A DNA stretch of 64,000 nt. Source: Ascaris suum. Its lineage: Eukaryota; Nematoda; Chromadorea; Rhabditida; Ascarididae. Below, piece after piece: positions 10,385 through 21,749 of the stretch. Position 1 is the first letter of the stretch. Each line of letters starts with the position of its first letter. The stretch lies in assembly GCA_013433145.1 (NCBI GenBank), contig CM024168.1:10796184-10860183 (forward strand), given 5' to 3'. Position numbers and translations under genes: made by a program. The notes under the pieces are model-generated. The model was not told the origin of the DNA, ran no database searches, and saw nothing but the letters and a program-made list of their open reading frames with translations.

Positions 10385-12240
10385 AGGCTCGAAATAACAG
10401 GAAAAATAGAGGTTCCTCAGTGGAGGAGCCTTGGACTAATGGATTTGTCTATATAGCTTTGTTCATGCACAGTAAAAGAATCGAAAATGCGGAAGTTGCA
10501 GTACAATTACCACCGCTGTAATTTTTGCATTGAAATATATTTTACATTATTGCTCTGATGAGAGCAATATAAGCACAATACACTTTGCCACTAAAGAAGT
10601 GATAAAGCTACAATATTGTACCATTTTGAGGCAGAACTATAAGCGAACATTACATACACAAAAAACTGTGCTAGGGCGACATATTTTGCTGTAAGACCCT
10701 CCAAGGGAGGCTCAGTTGTGTCTGTTTCGTTTCTCATGCCTGCTCTGAAGAAGATCAGGACGCCTTCGAAATGAACAGCAGAGGCTAAACTTACGCTGCT
10801 GTCATGTGCACGAATGTATCAGATCGGACCCTAGTGTTGAGACATGCTTAGATATGTTATCACATCCGAGGACGCATAAAACAATGATGGAAGTCAAGAC
10901 ATATAAAACCAAAGTTTATAAAGACGAATAGTAGGAAGTGCATGCAAATGCATTAACAAATTTTCTCCTTGAATTTTGGCGTGTCCTTCATTCGTACTGT
11001 GGGCTTGACTCGCCGACATCAACGCCGGACGATTTGTGAAAGCATGCGGGAAGGTGAGAGCAAGCAGTGACAATCCGTAGAATGGCACTGCTTCGACTGA
11101 GTCCGCTACCGTAATGAATTCCATCAGGAGGAAAGTCTAAGGTGCAGAAAACAGCGTCCATTACCTCGAAGCCTTTTTGGATCCTTCAAAGCATTGCAGC
11201 GCTAGTAAAGACACAAACATAATGCTTCTCATTTTCAGTATTCTACTGAGTCCTTACAATCTCTGATTATGGTGGCATTTTAGTGAAGAGGAGAACTGTT
11301 GCTGCGGCTATTCACCAGATGTGACCGTGTGATTGGAAAACCAGGATCATTACTTCTATGATGCTACAGGACATTCGAAAAAGAGCTGCTAACGCTCGAA
11401 AGCGATCCACCGGTTTAATTATATGACAGGGTGCAGCACATATATAGTCAGAAAAGAAAGGCAGCGCTATCGCATTCAAATCCGAATTCAGTCGCACTGA
11501 ATCTCTGAACATAATTCAGCAAGCGCGCCTGAATGGTAAAATGAAACCATTTTGACATCTGCTGGCCAAAGAGCAGCAAGCTTGATAGGAGACAGGGCAT
11601 AGCTGAACATGGCTTCCTCAATACGACAGAAATTTTGCGGTTTGTGTACGTCACATGTGGAATTTAGAGGCGAAGCTTCTGGAGGGATACGGAAGCGAAT
11701 ATGGCCCGTGAAGCTGGGCAGACTTTGATTAGCTTTCTGCGCAGGAATATTTCATTTCCATAAAGCATTTGCGACGCCTAATCGCACCGATTTGGTTACA
11801 AGGTTTCGTATTTTCGTAGCACCGAAAATGCCAATAGGTAATTTTTGCAGGTGGATGGTTAGACAAAAATTTTAGTTTCATCTTTATCAGCCGCAAGAAT
11901 TACTCTGGTGCAGAGTTGGAAATAGGGAAGTGCAAAGCGCTGTGAGCAATCCGATGAGAGTCCCAATTAAGAACAAAGGGAGTGGCCCAGAAGACGCCGA
12001 CAAGTCAACTGTTTGTCCCAACAAGTAACGTTCTCAGTTTTCACGAAACTCCCCTTCAACGTGACAAAGCGAGGCCACATTCAGTTCAGGCTGGTTCTGA
12101 AGGCGATACTATCAAACGTCCACGACGAAGTTCTGGTTGATAGCGATAGGCCCAATAGCAATTTCTGTGTAATGCAGATGTAACGATTATGAGCGTAGAG
12201 CAGCTGTAGCTGTAATATGCTCTCATCATGCCACTTTGAT
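10385..12240. other. Mostly no supportable gene
   Basis: One minus-strand ATG frame at 10894-11124 (76 codons, starting MEFITVADSVEAVPFYG with a hydrophobic stretch) could be a first exon, but no good donor follows. Otherwise only short frames and no repeats. Confidence 0.3.
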
Positions 12241-12253
12241 GCTATGAGTAGGG

Positions 12254-12261
12254 CATATAAA
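12254..12261 (+). promoter_or_regulatory. TATA-like box upstream of a candidate first exon
   Basis: ATATAAAG lies about 65 bases before the ATG at 12320. A GTCAG just before the ATG could be either an initiator or a trans-splice acceptor. Weak by itself. Confidence 0.25.
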
Positions 12262-12319
12262 GACTGTTAGTGCCCATTCTGTTATTCGTTTCTCTGCGGT
12301 TCGCTTACTCGTCAGTAGA

Positions 12320-12420
12320 ATGGAGTTGTTGTGCGACTTGTGTTTCGTTTTCGTCGGTGGTGTGTTGACGACAGGAGAGGTGCACTCGGTGTCGGCGAAA
12401 AAAACCTGGAGGTCCGAAAA
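12320..12420 (+). CDS. Candidate first exon with signal peptide
   Basis: The ATG opens a frame reading MELLCDLCFVFVGGVLTTGE, followed by VHSVSAKKTWRSE, then a GTAATT donor at 12421. The first 18-20 residues are hydrophobic, as in a secretory signal, with possible cleavage near GEVHS. Another frame over the same bases is open for 65 codons without these features. The rest of the gene was not found. Secretion is inferred from the hydrophobic start alone. Confidence 0.35.
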
Positions 12421-15149
12421 GTAATTCCAGGTCAGTATACAGATCTTGGGCTACTCAGCACCAGATCACCTATCATGTCTCACATTACTTTCATCTCATC
12501 AGATCATCGCCATTTAATGGGTGACTAGACAGATGCGTGTTAGGCTAACACAATGACCAGGAGAGGTGCTAACGATGTTCGAAGATGGGACAACACCCAT
12601 GTAGAGGCGTGCTTACGTTCGCGCTGCACCACCCTTCAATTGTTCGCAATCGTGAAGCAGAAGCGATGCGGCGAGATGCATCGGCAAAATACGTGTTAAA
12701 AAAATGGAAAAATAAGGAATTCCAGGCCTGTATAGATGAATATCACTCGTGATAACATAATTTAACAGAACAGAAGAAAGCAGGTGGGATAATAACCTTA
12801 GCGTCAAGCGCAATCTGTAACTCGAGCGGAGCTTTGCATGAAGAGTTTGGAAGAAAATATGCCTAATTTCAGGTCCTGCGTCTGGCTCTGATTCAACTGC
12901 ATGACTGGATCTTGCTGATTTTTACGATTTGAAAGGGTGCAACGACGGGTAGGTAGACATTTTAGGGGTCACCGGCTGAGGCAAATGCGTCTTTTGCAGC
13001 ATATATTTGTGGAACAGCACTGATGTAAAGCATGATACAGGACGGAAAGAGAACCACAGGAAACATCCGATCCTCTATTTATCTCCAACCCTGCGAAGTG
13101 ATTCAGGCGATTTCTATCAAGTGGCTTATACAGATCTCACAAGGACGAATATATCATTGTACACCAACTTTTTCAGCTCCATAATCGCAATGTTCTTTGG
13201 TGAAAAATCTTAAAATAAATATATCGAGCCTGGACTGGAAGGTGGGGCTTTTTAACCTGACGAAATTAAATCTTCTCGTTAGTAAGATTTGCTGTCGGAC
13301 GAACAATGCAGAAGATGACACATGTGGATAATGGCACATGCATGACCTCAGTGAAGTGAATTCGCGGACGATCGTGTATAATAAGCGAATCCGCCCGTTC
13401 GCCTTACACATGCACTAATTAGCCACCAACGAACACAGGCACTCAAAGGTGCCGCCAAGAGGACATTGTTCTGAACTGTACTGAGATTTCTGTGACTGCT
13501 CGCCGTCATGAAAATCATCTGACTCTTACTTATGATTTGCGAGAATTGAATGGAGGGTCAATCTCAGTGGCATTTCCATGCAGACTTTTGCTTGAAGATT
13601 GATGTTAATGCGGGAACGGAATAAAAAATAGATCAAACATACTGAAAGAAAGAAAAGGCAAGCGAATCGAATGGCTCGCGAAATCAGGATGGATGGTTCT
13701 TTAGAAAAGTTTCGCTGCTCATTCCCTCCCGCAGTCAACATATATATTGCTTGCCATAAACGTGTTATTTCGCTCATCGTAACCCTGCCGATTTATGCCC
13801 CACTGACGGAGAACAAGTTCGATTCGTTCACCGCTGTCCTCCACGAGAAACTGTTTCTATGGAATTGTCACCGATTCGGATGAGGCAGTGACTGCCGAAT
13901 CCATTGTACATACTTGAGCAATGTATTCCCCTATCCTTAGGTTCCCCTACTCTGGGTGCATTCTGGTAGTTTCTGTTGCTTCTGTCCAGTCCCGTTCCCC
14001 GTGCATCAATACCCAGTACTGTAGTCATTATCAGATCCTACGATGACAGACACAATTAGAAACTCATTTGCCGTCGGCATGTTACGAGAACAGCCTATAA
14101 GCAAGAGGAGATGGATTGAGCAATATGTAATGCATTAAGCGAAATTACTGCTGGAAGCTGATTCTTGAATCTGCAATTGGGTAACATCAGAAGGAAGGTG
14201 CGGTTATTGCATGCAAGTGTAGGTGATCTCGTGTAGCAAAAGGGTGATCATCAACGATACATTATGTCTGCTTACAGCCAAACAATCGTTCGGAACGACG
14301 TAAGTTTGAACATTTTACGCTTATTTTAATGAATCGATAGGAATAATCGATGCCTAACGTGTATGACTGGTTGGTTTTATATAAAATTGCACTAGTACGG
14401 GAAACAAGAACGAATGAAAGTTGAAAACTAAATTGGAAACGCAAAAACGAATGAAATTACGATAAACGATATTGAAAAATGCTTAAAGGAGATGATGTGA
14501 TGCATGAAGAATGACATAGCGCTTGAAGCATTAGTAAGAATCATGTAATAAGCCTATAAAATGAACCTTCTTTCCTACTTGCAACGCCCCGTAACTGCAA
14601 ACACTGCTCACTGCTGCACAATGAAAAGGTAAAACGCCGACTTTTATTCAGTTGGTCACTTGTAGTGAAAATGAGTTTCCTGCAGTGAACTGTATGCACA
14701 GTCAGTTTTATACTAAACTGTGTTGATTGAGTTAAGCAAGACGACGCGCTAAAACCTACTTTTAATTGCATTTCCGCATAGGGACCCGTTCGCCCGTTGA
14801 AGAGCCTTGTTTCATTGCTGTTCTCGGCATAATTCCACGAGAGCTGTGCTACATATCAAAGATCTCTCTTCATCTGAAGTGGGTGCAAGCCGTCTATAGT
14901 AGTCACGTTGGACCAGAAATCGTTGTGATACCGTGCGTTTAAATTACTCAGCTTTTGAAAATGCCCTGCAAATCTATCTAAACCACAGTTGTATACGAAT
15001 GGGAATTCGTAATACAGAATGTGGGGTATGACAAATTACAGGTGTTTCAGAACGATGATTTGAGCAAATGAATGGAATAATTCTCTTTGGTCCCGAAGTA
15101 ACACTGCAGTTTGGGTGATAAGACGAAATAGCAATGTACTGCTTTCGTT
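12421..15149. other. No confident gene
   Basis: Frames on both strands around 13671-14028 are open at the same time (plus: TLPIYAPLTENKFDSFTAVL; minus: RVGEPKDRGIHCSSMYNGFG), so neither is supported. No repeats were noted. Confidence 0.3.
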
Positions 15150-15436
15150 CTAGTGTTTGAGAACGTTGCGCCGATAAACAGTTCCGAACAAATCGCCCTT
15201 ATGCAAAACCTCCCCGTGTAACCTCTTTAGAAGGCTCACTTCACCTCTTCTCCTTTTCGAGGCCATTTGCATGTCATCAATGATTTGTTCGTTCTGCATT
15301 CCATAGAGCACACTTTGGTCTATTTTGCTAAGTTTGTACCTTCTGTGCGGTTGTGTGACGTCTGCAGCTCCCCATCCACACCATGTCTCGTCTGTCGCTT
15401 TCACCAACCACTGCTGAGGTGAGGTCTTTTTCGGAC
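15150..15436 (-). CDS. 94-residue terminal exon, unknown protein
   Basis: A near-perfect minus-strand acceptor (a long T run then TTTTTTCAG) leads into two bases and 94 residues to a stop; the length fits the phase. It reads PKKTSPQQWLVKATDETWCG, then WGAADVTQPHRRYKLSKIDQ, and ends in a basic region (ASKRRRGEVSLLKRLHGEVL). A GTACAAAC after HRR could be an alternative donor. The mix of Trp, charge and basic C-terminus argues for a real protein, but no family is recognised. This is the best unassigned single exon in the left part. Confidence 0.5.
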
Positions 15437-16328
15437 CTGAAAAAAATAAATGGATGTTCCTGTACTCAATGCTTAGCCAAAAGTGATGATCAGCGTGCAA
15501 GACCAGCACTCGTTTGGCTCCACACTTTAATCGCGCTAGAGGTGGGCAATAATAGCATGTGTTAGAAAGGAATAACTGAGGTTAGGGAGCAGTAAAGCGG
15601 TTAAATGATCCTCCAACTTCTGGCAGCGGATGAACATTGCATGACAACGCCGCTGTCAATGTCAGTAGGTATAGGAAGAAGATTCACTGTCCCTGTCTTC
15701 CCATATTCACTAATCCTGTGCACCCATCCATGTTAACCTCTTTCATTAACAAGAGTGTAGGGGGATGTTAATGATCACCGCTGCTTTATGCGAGTCGTGT
15801 TGAACGTCGACCAAAGTTATTATCGTGGAACATAAAACCTGCTGTCAATATACGATATTCAGTATTGCTTTCAACCACTCGATCGCTCACCCAGAGCTAT
15901 TCAAGCGAGCTTACTAATACTGTTTGACAGCTCTAACAAAACATAAACAATGGTGAATTGTAAAAAACTGGACCCTCCGACTTAGATGTGCCTTTCTATC
16001 TGGCTATTTATTTGCAAAATGTGCTATGAAGATGTAGTTGGGTGCGATTGAGAGGGAGTCTGATACATAGGATGGGGCACAGAGTTCTTCTTATAAATGA
16101 AATGCACATAACCCGCTAAACAAGCCTCTACCATAGGTGACACTGGCTGTGCGTATGCTTACACATCTCACAGCTACTTTAGAAAGAGTAGTTCACGACC
16201 GATTTCGCGCTTACCAAAAGTTGACCACGCCCTCTTGTTCAACCAGGTGCATCAATTAACGAAGAAAAGAATAGAACTATTGCGGTAAATTGCACTGTTA
16301 TTCTTGTCCAAATTGTTCGGTCGGGCAG

Positions 16329-16399
16329 AGTCCGCATACGTGGTCCGTTGCCTGCATGAAGATAGAGAGTTTTACGTATTTCGCAGTCTTGTAAAAAAA
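16329..16399 (+). CDS. Exon upstream of the MSP-domain exons
   Basis: The acceptor GGTCGGGCAG is followed by two bases and SAYVVRCLHEDREFYVFRSL-VKK, ending in phase 0 at a GTAAGAGA donor. The next MSP exon at 16963 also starts in phase 0, so they can be joined. By itself it is not recognisably MSP; it may carry N-terminal sequence of that gene, or an extra exon may lie between. Confidence 0.4.
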
Positions 16400-16962
16400 G
16401 TAAGAGAGATGCCTGCGAGGAATGGCAGTGTAGGAAGCAGATCTGATCTCTACACAGATCAAATAGCTTTCATCTTCTGTAATGGTGACACCGATTGGAC
16501 TCTTGACGACGAAATCTCCACCGATGATCAAACATTACGAATTTTTAAACAGCGACAGCTGATTCCAACCTACAGTGCAGCCAAAATTTTTTTGCTTTTA
16601 GATAGTTTTGAGATGTCCGATCGTCAGAAGGCTGTAGTAGAATAAGCATGTTGTCGTCTTTTGGTCTCAAGAACTATACTGCAGGCGCTAGAGAGTTCTT
16701 TTTATAAATGAAAATCGCTAAAAGTACAATTCCAATTGTAACGCAAGTGAGGTGCCTGTGAGAATGTCTCATTGCTTGATTCCAACTGATGGACAAACAA
16801 AATATTTGCATAGCGATAATGCTCAACGACTTACTATTGGATGTAGAGTGGTGGGAAACAATATTTGGATGCGTCAACACAATGAAGCGCTGAGTGATTA
16901 GAAGCGAGCTCAGCACATGTTAATTTTAAATGAGAGCAGTGGTAGTGTCAAAAATATTACAG

Positions 16963-19498
16963 GTTCCCGCCTCTGGTGGATCCACGCAATACAAGTTGAC
17001 GTGTGTCGGCAAAGAGCGAATCTGCTTCAAAGTGAAAGTGAAGCCACGATTATATGATATCTACAAGGCAAGACTTTCCTACTTTACGGTTAACGTCGGT
17101 GTGTATAGAGCGTTGCGCCTGGCTGCTGCATTAAAGAAGCGAAGAAAAAATATGCTGTAGTTGCACACCTCCGACACCTTCGACAGATCGAAATTGGAAA
17201 ACGAACGCAGATATCAGACGGGTGTGGGTTTTTGGATAGAGCCCGATTTAAAAGATATCAGGCAGCTCGGAACAAAAAACGCAAATATCTATGCAGATAT
17301 GTTCGTACGGAGCATCCTGAAAGCATCTTGGAAGCAATGAATAATGGAGCGCGCATTGCCTCTGAAAAGTTTCTAAGATGGAAAGCGCGATGAAACCATT
17401 AACCAGCAGTAGTATGTTTTGGGAAAAGAACTTCTAATGAAAGTGGGAGCCCATCGGGAAGCACTGCCGTGCGGAGACTCCGATAAAGGTGGCAGAAGGA
17501 AAGACTGGGAGAATGCTCGCAGCGGGGAAATCGCACAAAATTAACCAATAGTTCTCTTTCATGAGCTGTATAATGCTATGAACGGCGGAACATGATCGCT
17601 TTTTTTTGAAGTTTTGCCGATGACCGACGAGATGGTTTCCGTTTCAATCTGGTAACGTGGGAAACGTGCCATTCAACGATGATAAGTGTTTCCTTACAGT
17701 AATTCTACGGACGCCCCCCCTTTTCGGTCCCTGAGGTGCTGGACAATACTTGTATTTACTCGCTTATGACGTGTGACTGTTCTCCTCACCCTTCAGCCCC
17801 GCCACCCCACCGTTCCATCAACTGCGACCTGTCTTACTGAGGAGAGGTAAAAATTGGGCTAATCCTGCATATGAAAACAGAAGAAGGTTGGCTGAGAAGA
17901 CGACCTTAATCAATTGGACTGTCGATACTCGCCTCCACAAATTTTTTAAACCCCACCCCCCCCCCCCACCTCCCAAGATTTCCTGCATTGAACACCGAAC
18001 GAACAATCCTCAGACAACGCTGCATGATTCATTCGGTGGAAATTCAGAACTGTCTGATATTTTCCAAGCGCTGTGCAGGGCAAACTGACGAATTCTTACA
18101 TTCGAAACGCGAAAATTTCTGAACGGAAGGGAAAGCAGTTGAAACAAATCTCTGCTAAAGCTAGATATCACGTATCCGATTCGACCAGAGTGTTAGTCAA
18201 AAACTGAGTTCCTCCTAGTCAGCTGCAGTTGTTTCTCTGATGGTAGCGCAGCCCAGCTGACTAGGATTAGATATCGACTCCTAAACCAGCTGATGAGGGG
18301 AAGTGCGAATAAAAAAGCAACCAGTGCTGGGTACGCCTGAATCCTCATCTTTGTGATGGCGCTTACCATGCGCATGTTTTCTCCCACCCCTAATCCACCA
18401 TGTCGAGCTTCAGGTTTTGGTCGACGAAACATGAAAATATTCTTGAAGCAACGTAACGAAGTGATAACCTTGTGAAGCAATGGCACAGTAGTCTCAGTCT
18501 CACCTACCTTCCTCACGCCTTCTTCGATGAATGTCACAGGCGTCGAATGATTTTCGCGAGGCGCCGCTTCCTTTATCCTGGCGAGTTTTGGCCTCTGCTA
18601 GTAGAATACGCAGAAATCACCAACTTGCATGGTGGCATTCTACGCATTTTGTGTTTAAGCGCATGAGATGAAGAGGGCGCAATGAAAAAATCCTTATTAA
18701 AGGCACAATTAAAATTTGAAAGGAGAGCGCTACTTTTCTCGCTCTCTCATGCTCCATATTCTACATTTCATCGAAGTATTTCCCTAACGATGTGCATCTG
18801 GAACGTTTTGGATGTTCAAATGTAGGCTTGACTGGGTCTCTCCCGACTTCCAACAAATTGCCGGAAGTAACCGCATGATAATCTTTGAAAAATTGAAAAC
18901 TTTACATCGTTTCAAGTTCTCTCAAATTATTTTACCTTGTGGCTCCTGTACACTGTGGCGCCACGTGAGTATGAACCTCATGCTTCATTTCCACAAAATG
19001 TTTTAGGTACGTCCTGTGAAAGGCACTCTTGAGCCAGGAAAAAGCAGGACAATAACAGTTCGGCGACTGGTAATACCTCATTTTTCATAATTTATGCGCT
19101 TACACATCTTATGAGGGCAGCTAATATTAATGGCTAAAGCCTCGATGCCCCATGTAGACTTCAAGTTCGACTTCACTGCCAAAAGTTTCAGAATTATCTT
19201 TTGTGGGTAAGAATTTTCAGCACATACGAGGTTCTCAAATGAAAGCCTTAGAGAGAGATGATGAGAACTTGAATTTAGTCCCTATGAACCTGGCTACAAC
19301 ACTGAAGAGAAACCAATGCCACATCACAATTTTTACTTTCAGCCCGGCCAACCAAGCAGTGATTGTTTACAAATCCAGTACACTGTGGCGCCACGCGAGT
19401 ACGATCCTCATGATCCGTTCCCAAAAAATGTCGAAAAGTGTCAAAATGTTCTGGTGGAAATCCACGGTCAGTTCATATTTGCCACTGTTGCATCCTAG
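16963..19498 (+). CDS. MSP (major sperm protein) domain gene, exons at 16963-17067, 19007-19069, 19343-19498
   Basis: Three exons rebuild most of an immunoglobulin-like MSP fold. Exon 1 (after TATTACAG) reads VPASGGSTQYKLTCVGKERI and then CFKVK, the classic ASGG and FKVK strands. Exon 2 (after GTTTTAG) reads VRPVKGTLEPGKSRTITVRR, matching the RPV.G.LEPG strand-turn. Exon 3 (after CTTTCAG) reads PGQPSSDCLQIQYTVAP and then DPHDPF, matching the family's final strand (DKL.IQY..AP..DP). All junctions are phase 0. The exon 1 end at 17067 needs a GC-AG intron (AAG|GCAAGA); with a normal GT donor at 17038 the short linker before VRPV would be lost. MSP domains act in sperm motility and signalling or, in VAP proteins, as ER contact-site receptors binding FFAT motifs; the sequence does not say which. 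The N-terminal strand was not found. Downstream Lys/Ser-rich exons may be its tail. Confidence 0.65.
17109..17393 (+). CDS. Basic 94-residue open exon without Met start
   Basis: After TGTGTATAG a frame is open for 94 residues to a TGA: HLRHLRQIEIGKRTQISDG, then FKRYQAARNKKRKYLCRYVR and TEHPESILEAMNNGARIASE. Strongly basic and Arg/Lys-rich, so nucleic-acid binding is possible. It lies inside the long intron proposed between MSP exons 1 and 2. It could instead be spliced to MSP exon 1 through the GT donor at 17038 as an alternative 3' end (phase 0 on both sides), or belong to another gene. No family is recognised. Confidence 0.4.
   Translation, partial: SVAPGCCIKEAKKKYAVVAHLRHLRQIEIGKRTQISDGCGFLDRARFKRYQAARNKKRKYLCRYVRTEHPESILEAMNNGARIASEKFLRWKAR
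17394..18940. other. Intron-like sequence with a poly-C tract
   Basis: No supportable exon. A C-rich tract (about 17954-17976) is the only low-complexity feature. Confidence 0.35.
18948..19001 (+). repeat. Diverged upstream copy of part of MSP exon 3
   Basis: 54 bases match 19378-19431 (offset 430) with 8 mismatches and no gaps. In the exon frame this copy reads YTVAPREYEPHASFPQNV against YTVAPREYDPHDPFPKNV. Several differences are synonymous, so the copy was probably under coding constraint before or after duplication. It abuts the acceptor of MSP exon 2; its own GTGAGT and the following TTTTAG would even define a 42-base intron. Confidence 0.6.
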
Positions 19499-19674
19499 TC
19501 GAGGACTTTCATTCGCCGTTTATTTCATTTCGAAAGTGCAGAGTGGTATAATCATAAGTGCTTACTTGAACTTATTTGAAATAAGTCTTCGACAAAATTG
19601 TCATGTCTAATAGTGGATGGCTTTATTTTACGTTGCTTTCTGAATTTATTATCTGCCTTCGATATTTTCCCCAG

Positions 19675-19788
19675 ACAAGTGAAGCAGTGACATGGTGGTT
19701 CAACATGATTCCACCCTTTTGTGTTGAAACTGGAGGACCTGAATTGGTGACTACGGCTGATAAACACACACTCAAACTGTTGTGCTGA
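19675..19788 (+). CDS. Possible exon after the MSP domain
   Basis: After TTTTCCCCAG a phase-0 frame reads TSEAVTWWFNMIPPFCVETG to a TGA at 19786. MSP exon 3 could join through a weak phase-0 donor (CTG|GTGGAA). The WWF cluster is unusual for MSP tails. Uncertain whether it is the true 3' end or is skipped in favour of the Lys/Ser-rich exons. Confidence 0.3.
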   Translation, partial: TSEAVTWWFNMIPPFCVETGGPELVTTADKHTLKLLC

Positions 19789-19801
19789 GTTTTAGCTACA
19801 G

Positions 19802-20205
19802 AGAGAAAGGCCGGTGCAGTGGCTTCGCCAAAAATCCGCTCAAAAGAGACTGGTAAGAATGCTGAAGATGCTTGTACGAAAAGCCCTTCTAAAAGCACAC
19901 AACAAAGCCTTACTAAAAGTGCATCGAAAAGCCTCCTTAAAAGCGGATCGAAAGTAACGAAGAAGGATGAAGTAAAGAAGAAAGGAAAAAGCTCCCATTC
20001 GCAGGTCTGTTATCAATACTCATGCAGCTTTACTTCATTTCTTCAGTGCACGAGGCAACACTCATCATACGTCATAAAGGTGGATCAAGGCAATAGTTCG
20101 CACAAAAGGAAAAGAATGCGCTTTGCAGTGATTCCATCATCCGTTCGTGTTCCCAAGAACTATAACTCGATAACGCACCGTGCCTTCATAGGAGATGATT
20201 GCTGA
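19802..20205 (+). CDS. Lys/Ser-rich low-complexity exons (19802-20004 and 20047-20205)
   Basis: After TTAGCTACAG the frame reads RKAGAVASPKIRSKETGKNA, then repeated K-S words (SPSKSTQQSLTKSASKSLLK), ending at a GTCTGT donor. A 42-base segment ending CTTCAG can be spliced out without changing frame; the next part reads QGNSSHKRKRMRFAVIPSSV to a TGA at 20203. The composition is that of a disordered, strongly basic tail or linker. It follows the MSP exons on the same strand and may be a C-terminal tail. Short repeats of AAAAGC at DNA level suggest growth by slippage. Confidence 0.5.
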
Positions 20206-21578
20206 CTTTTAATAACAGCACTATAGGTGCACGCAACGCATGCGTCACTAATATTTTTGCACCTGTTGCTGCTGTTGTAGGAATTGATTCATTCAAAAAA
20301 CGACGTCAGTGGCAGAGAGTACCCATTCAGCCCCAGTTCCTAGATGTCATTGTAATCTCTCTCCTTTTTACTGCAAGAGTTCTCGTCCTGGTGACGCGGC
20401 GTTTCAGCATTCGACTGGCCCACTGGAACTAGTGACTAGCATAATTTTACCATCGTTTGTATGTATTACACCAGTTCTGTCACTGGTGCATGCTAGTGAA
20501 AACTGACGGGATGGAAGTCGAAGTAAATTTGCATATATTTAGCGGATTTGGAAGATTCATCGCAATGTTGACTTCGGACATCACCAAAACGTTGAAGAAA
20601 CGCAATAGGAATACCATTTTGGCATACTGTGTGCACTAATGGATATCAAGAAACAACAGTTGAAAAATGAGACTTCAATACAGTGCTTTTACGAACAAAG
20701 ATTTTCTTTTATTACGCAGGATGGATGGGTAACGACTGACAATCAGTCGACGGGGAGTGGAATGGGGCAGGAATGTGCGGAGTAAGGAAAGGGGAAGAGT
20801 TTAGGAAACGAGCAACAAAACATAATTGGAAATCCGGCGGACACGGTTCTTCTTCAACTTCAAGCTGATCGCCTGTCCGAGCATATGCCGTGTATGGATG
20901 TGTGGCCGTGACATGCTGTCTGTGGTTTCGTAACAACGGGAAGAAAGTTGTTCCTTGGGCAGCGTCTGACAAGCCCAAAAACTATCAAAACGCTGGAAAT
21001 ACGTTCAGGCTGTGAAATTTTGTATTTTTGCTACTGATGTAGGATGGCTTAGAATGTATATCGTACGGACGGGAAATGCATGACATCAATCACTTAACAC
21101 TCGCAAATAAATCATTATCTTATTTCCACCTAAGAGGAGATATTAGAACACCACCAACAACTCCGAGTTCCTCTTTTGACTTTTGCGACTTCCTGCCTCT
21201 GGAAACAATACCGAGAGCATTATTGACATTTACATCAAAAAAAAAAAAAAAAAGAAAGTGCACCGAACATGATAAGAAGGGACTGTACAGTGTGGAAATT
21301 ATGATAGTCCTGAAACGAATGCATATTCTATTCTATATTCTAATCTTAATATTCTATTCGACGAAAGAGTATGCAAAAAGTTCGACTGTGTGCTACTCAT
21401 GTGTCAGTGAATAATCCTTATCGATGACTGGCATAAAGAAATTGCATTGGTGAAGAAATTACAGGTAGCAGATGTAAAATTGAAACGGCCAAGTGGTGCG
21501 CATCAGGAACATGGAAAGCAAGGTAGTTCTTTATCGTTTCCATTCAAAAATGCATTCCATGATTTTCGCTTTCATCAG

Positions 21579-21702
21579 TGATGAAGCATCCCATCGCACT
21601 AAGTGGTGGCATGAATTAATCGATCGCAATAGCTACATTGCCATAGAACTCCTGTGTGTTGCAAGTGACCGTGGAAGGGCACAGCGGAAAATTCACTTAA
21701 GT
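21579..21702 (+). CDS. Candidate exon, unknown
   Basis: The acceptor TTTCATCAG is followed by DEASHRTKWWHELIDRNSYI and AIELLCVASDRGRAQRK. The end is uncertain; GTTGTG near 21703 or an earlier GTGACC could be the donor. Protein-like charge and Trp pattern, but no family. Same strand as the MSP and Lys/Ser exons. Confidence 0.35.
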
Positions 21703-21749
21703 TGTGTTTCCTGTATGAAATTTCATCCATTTTTTATAAATTCCACAGC

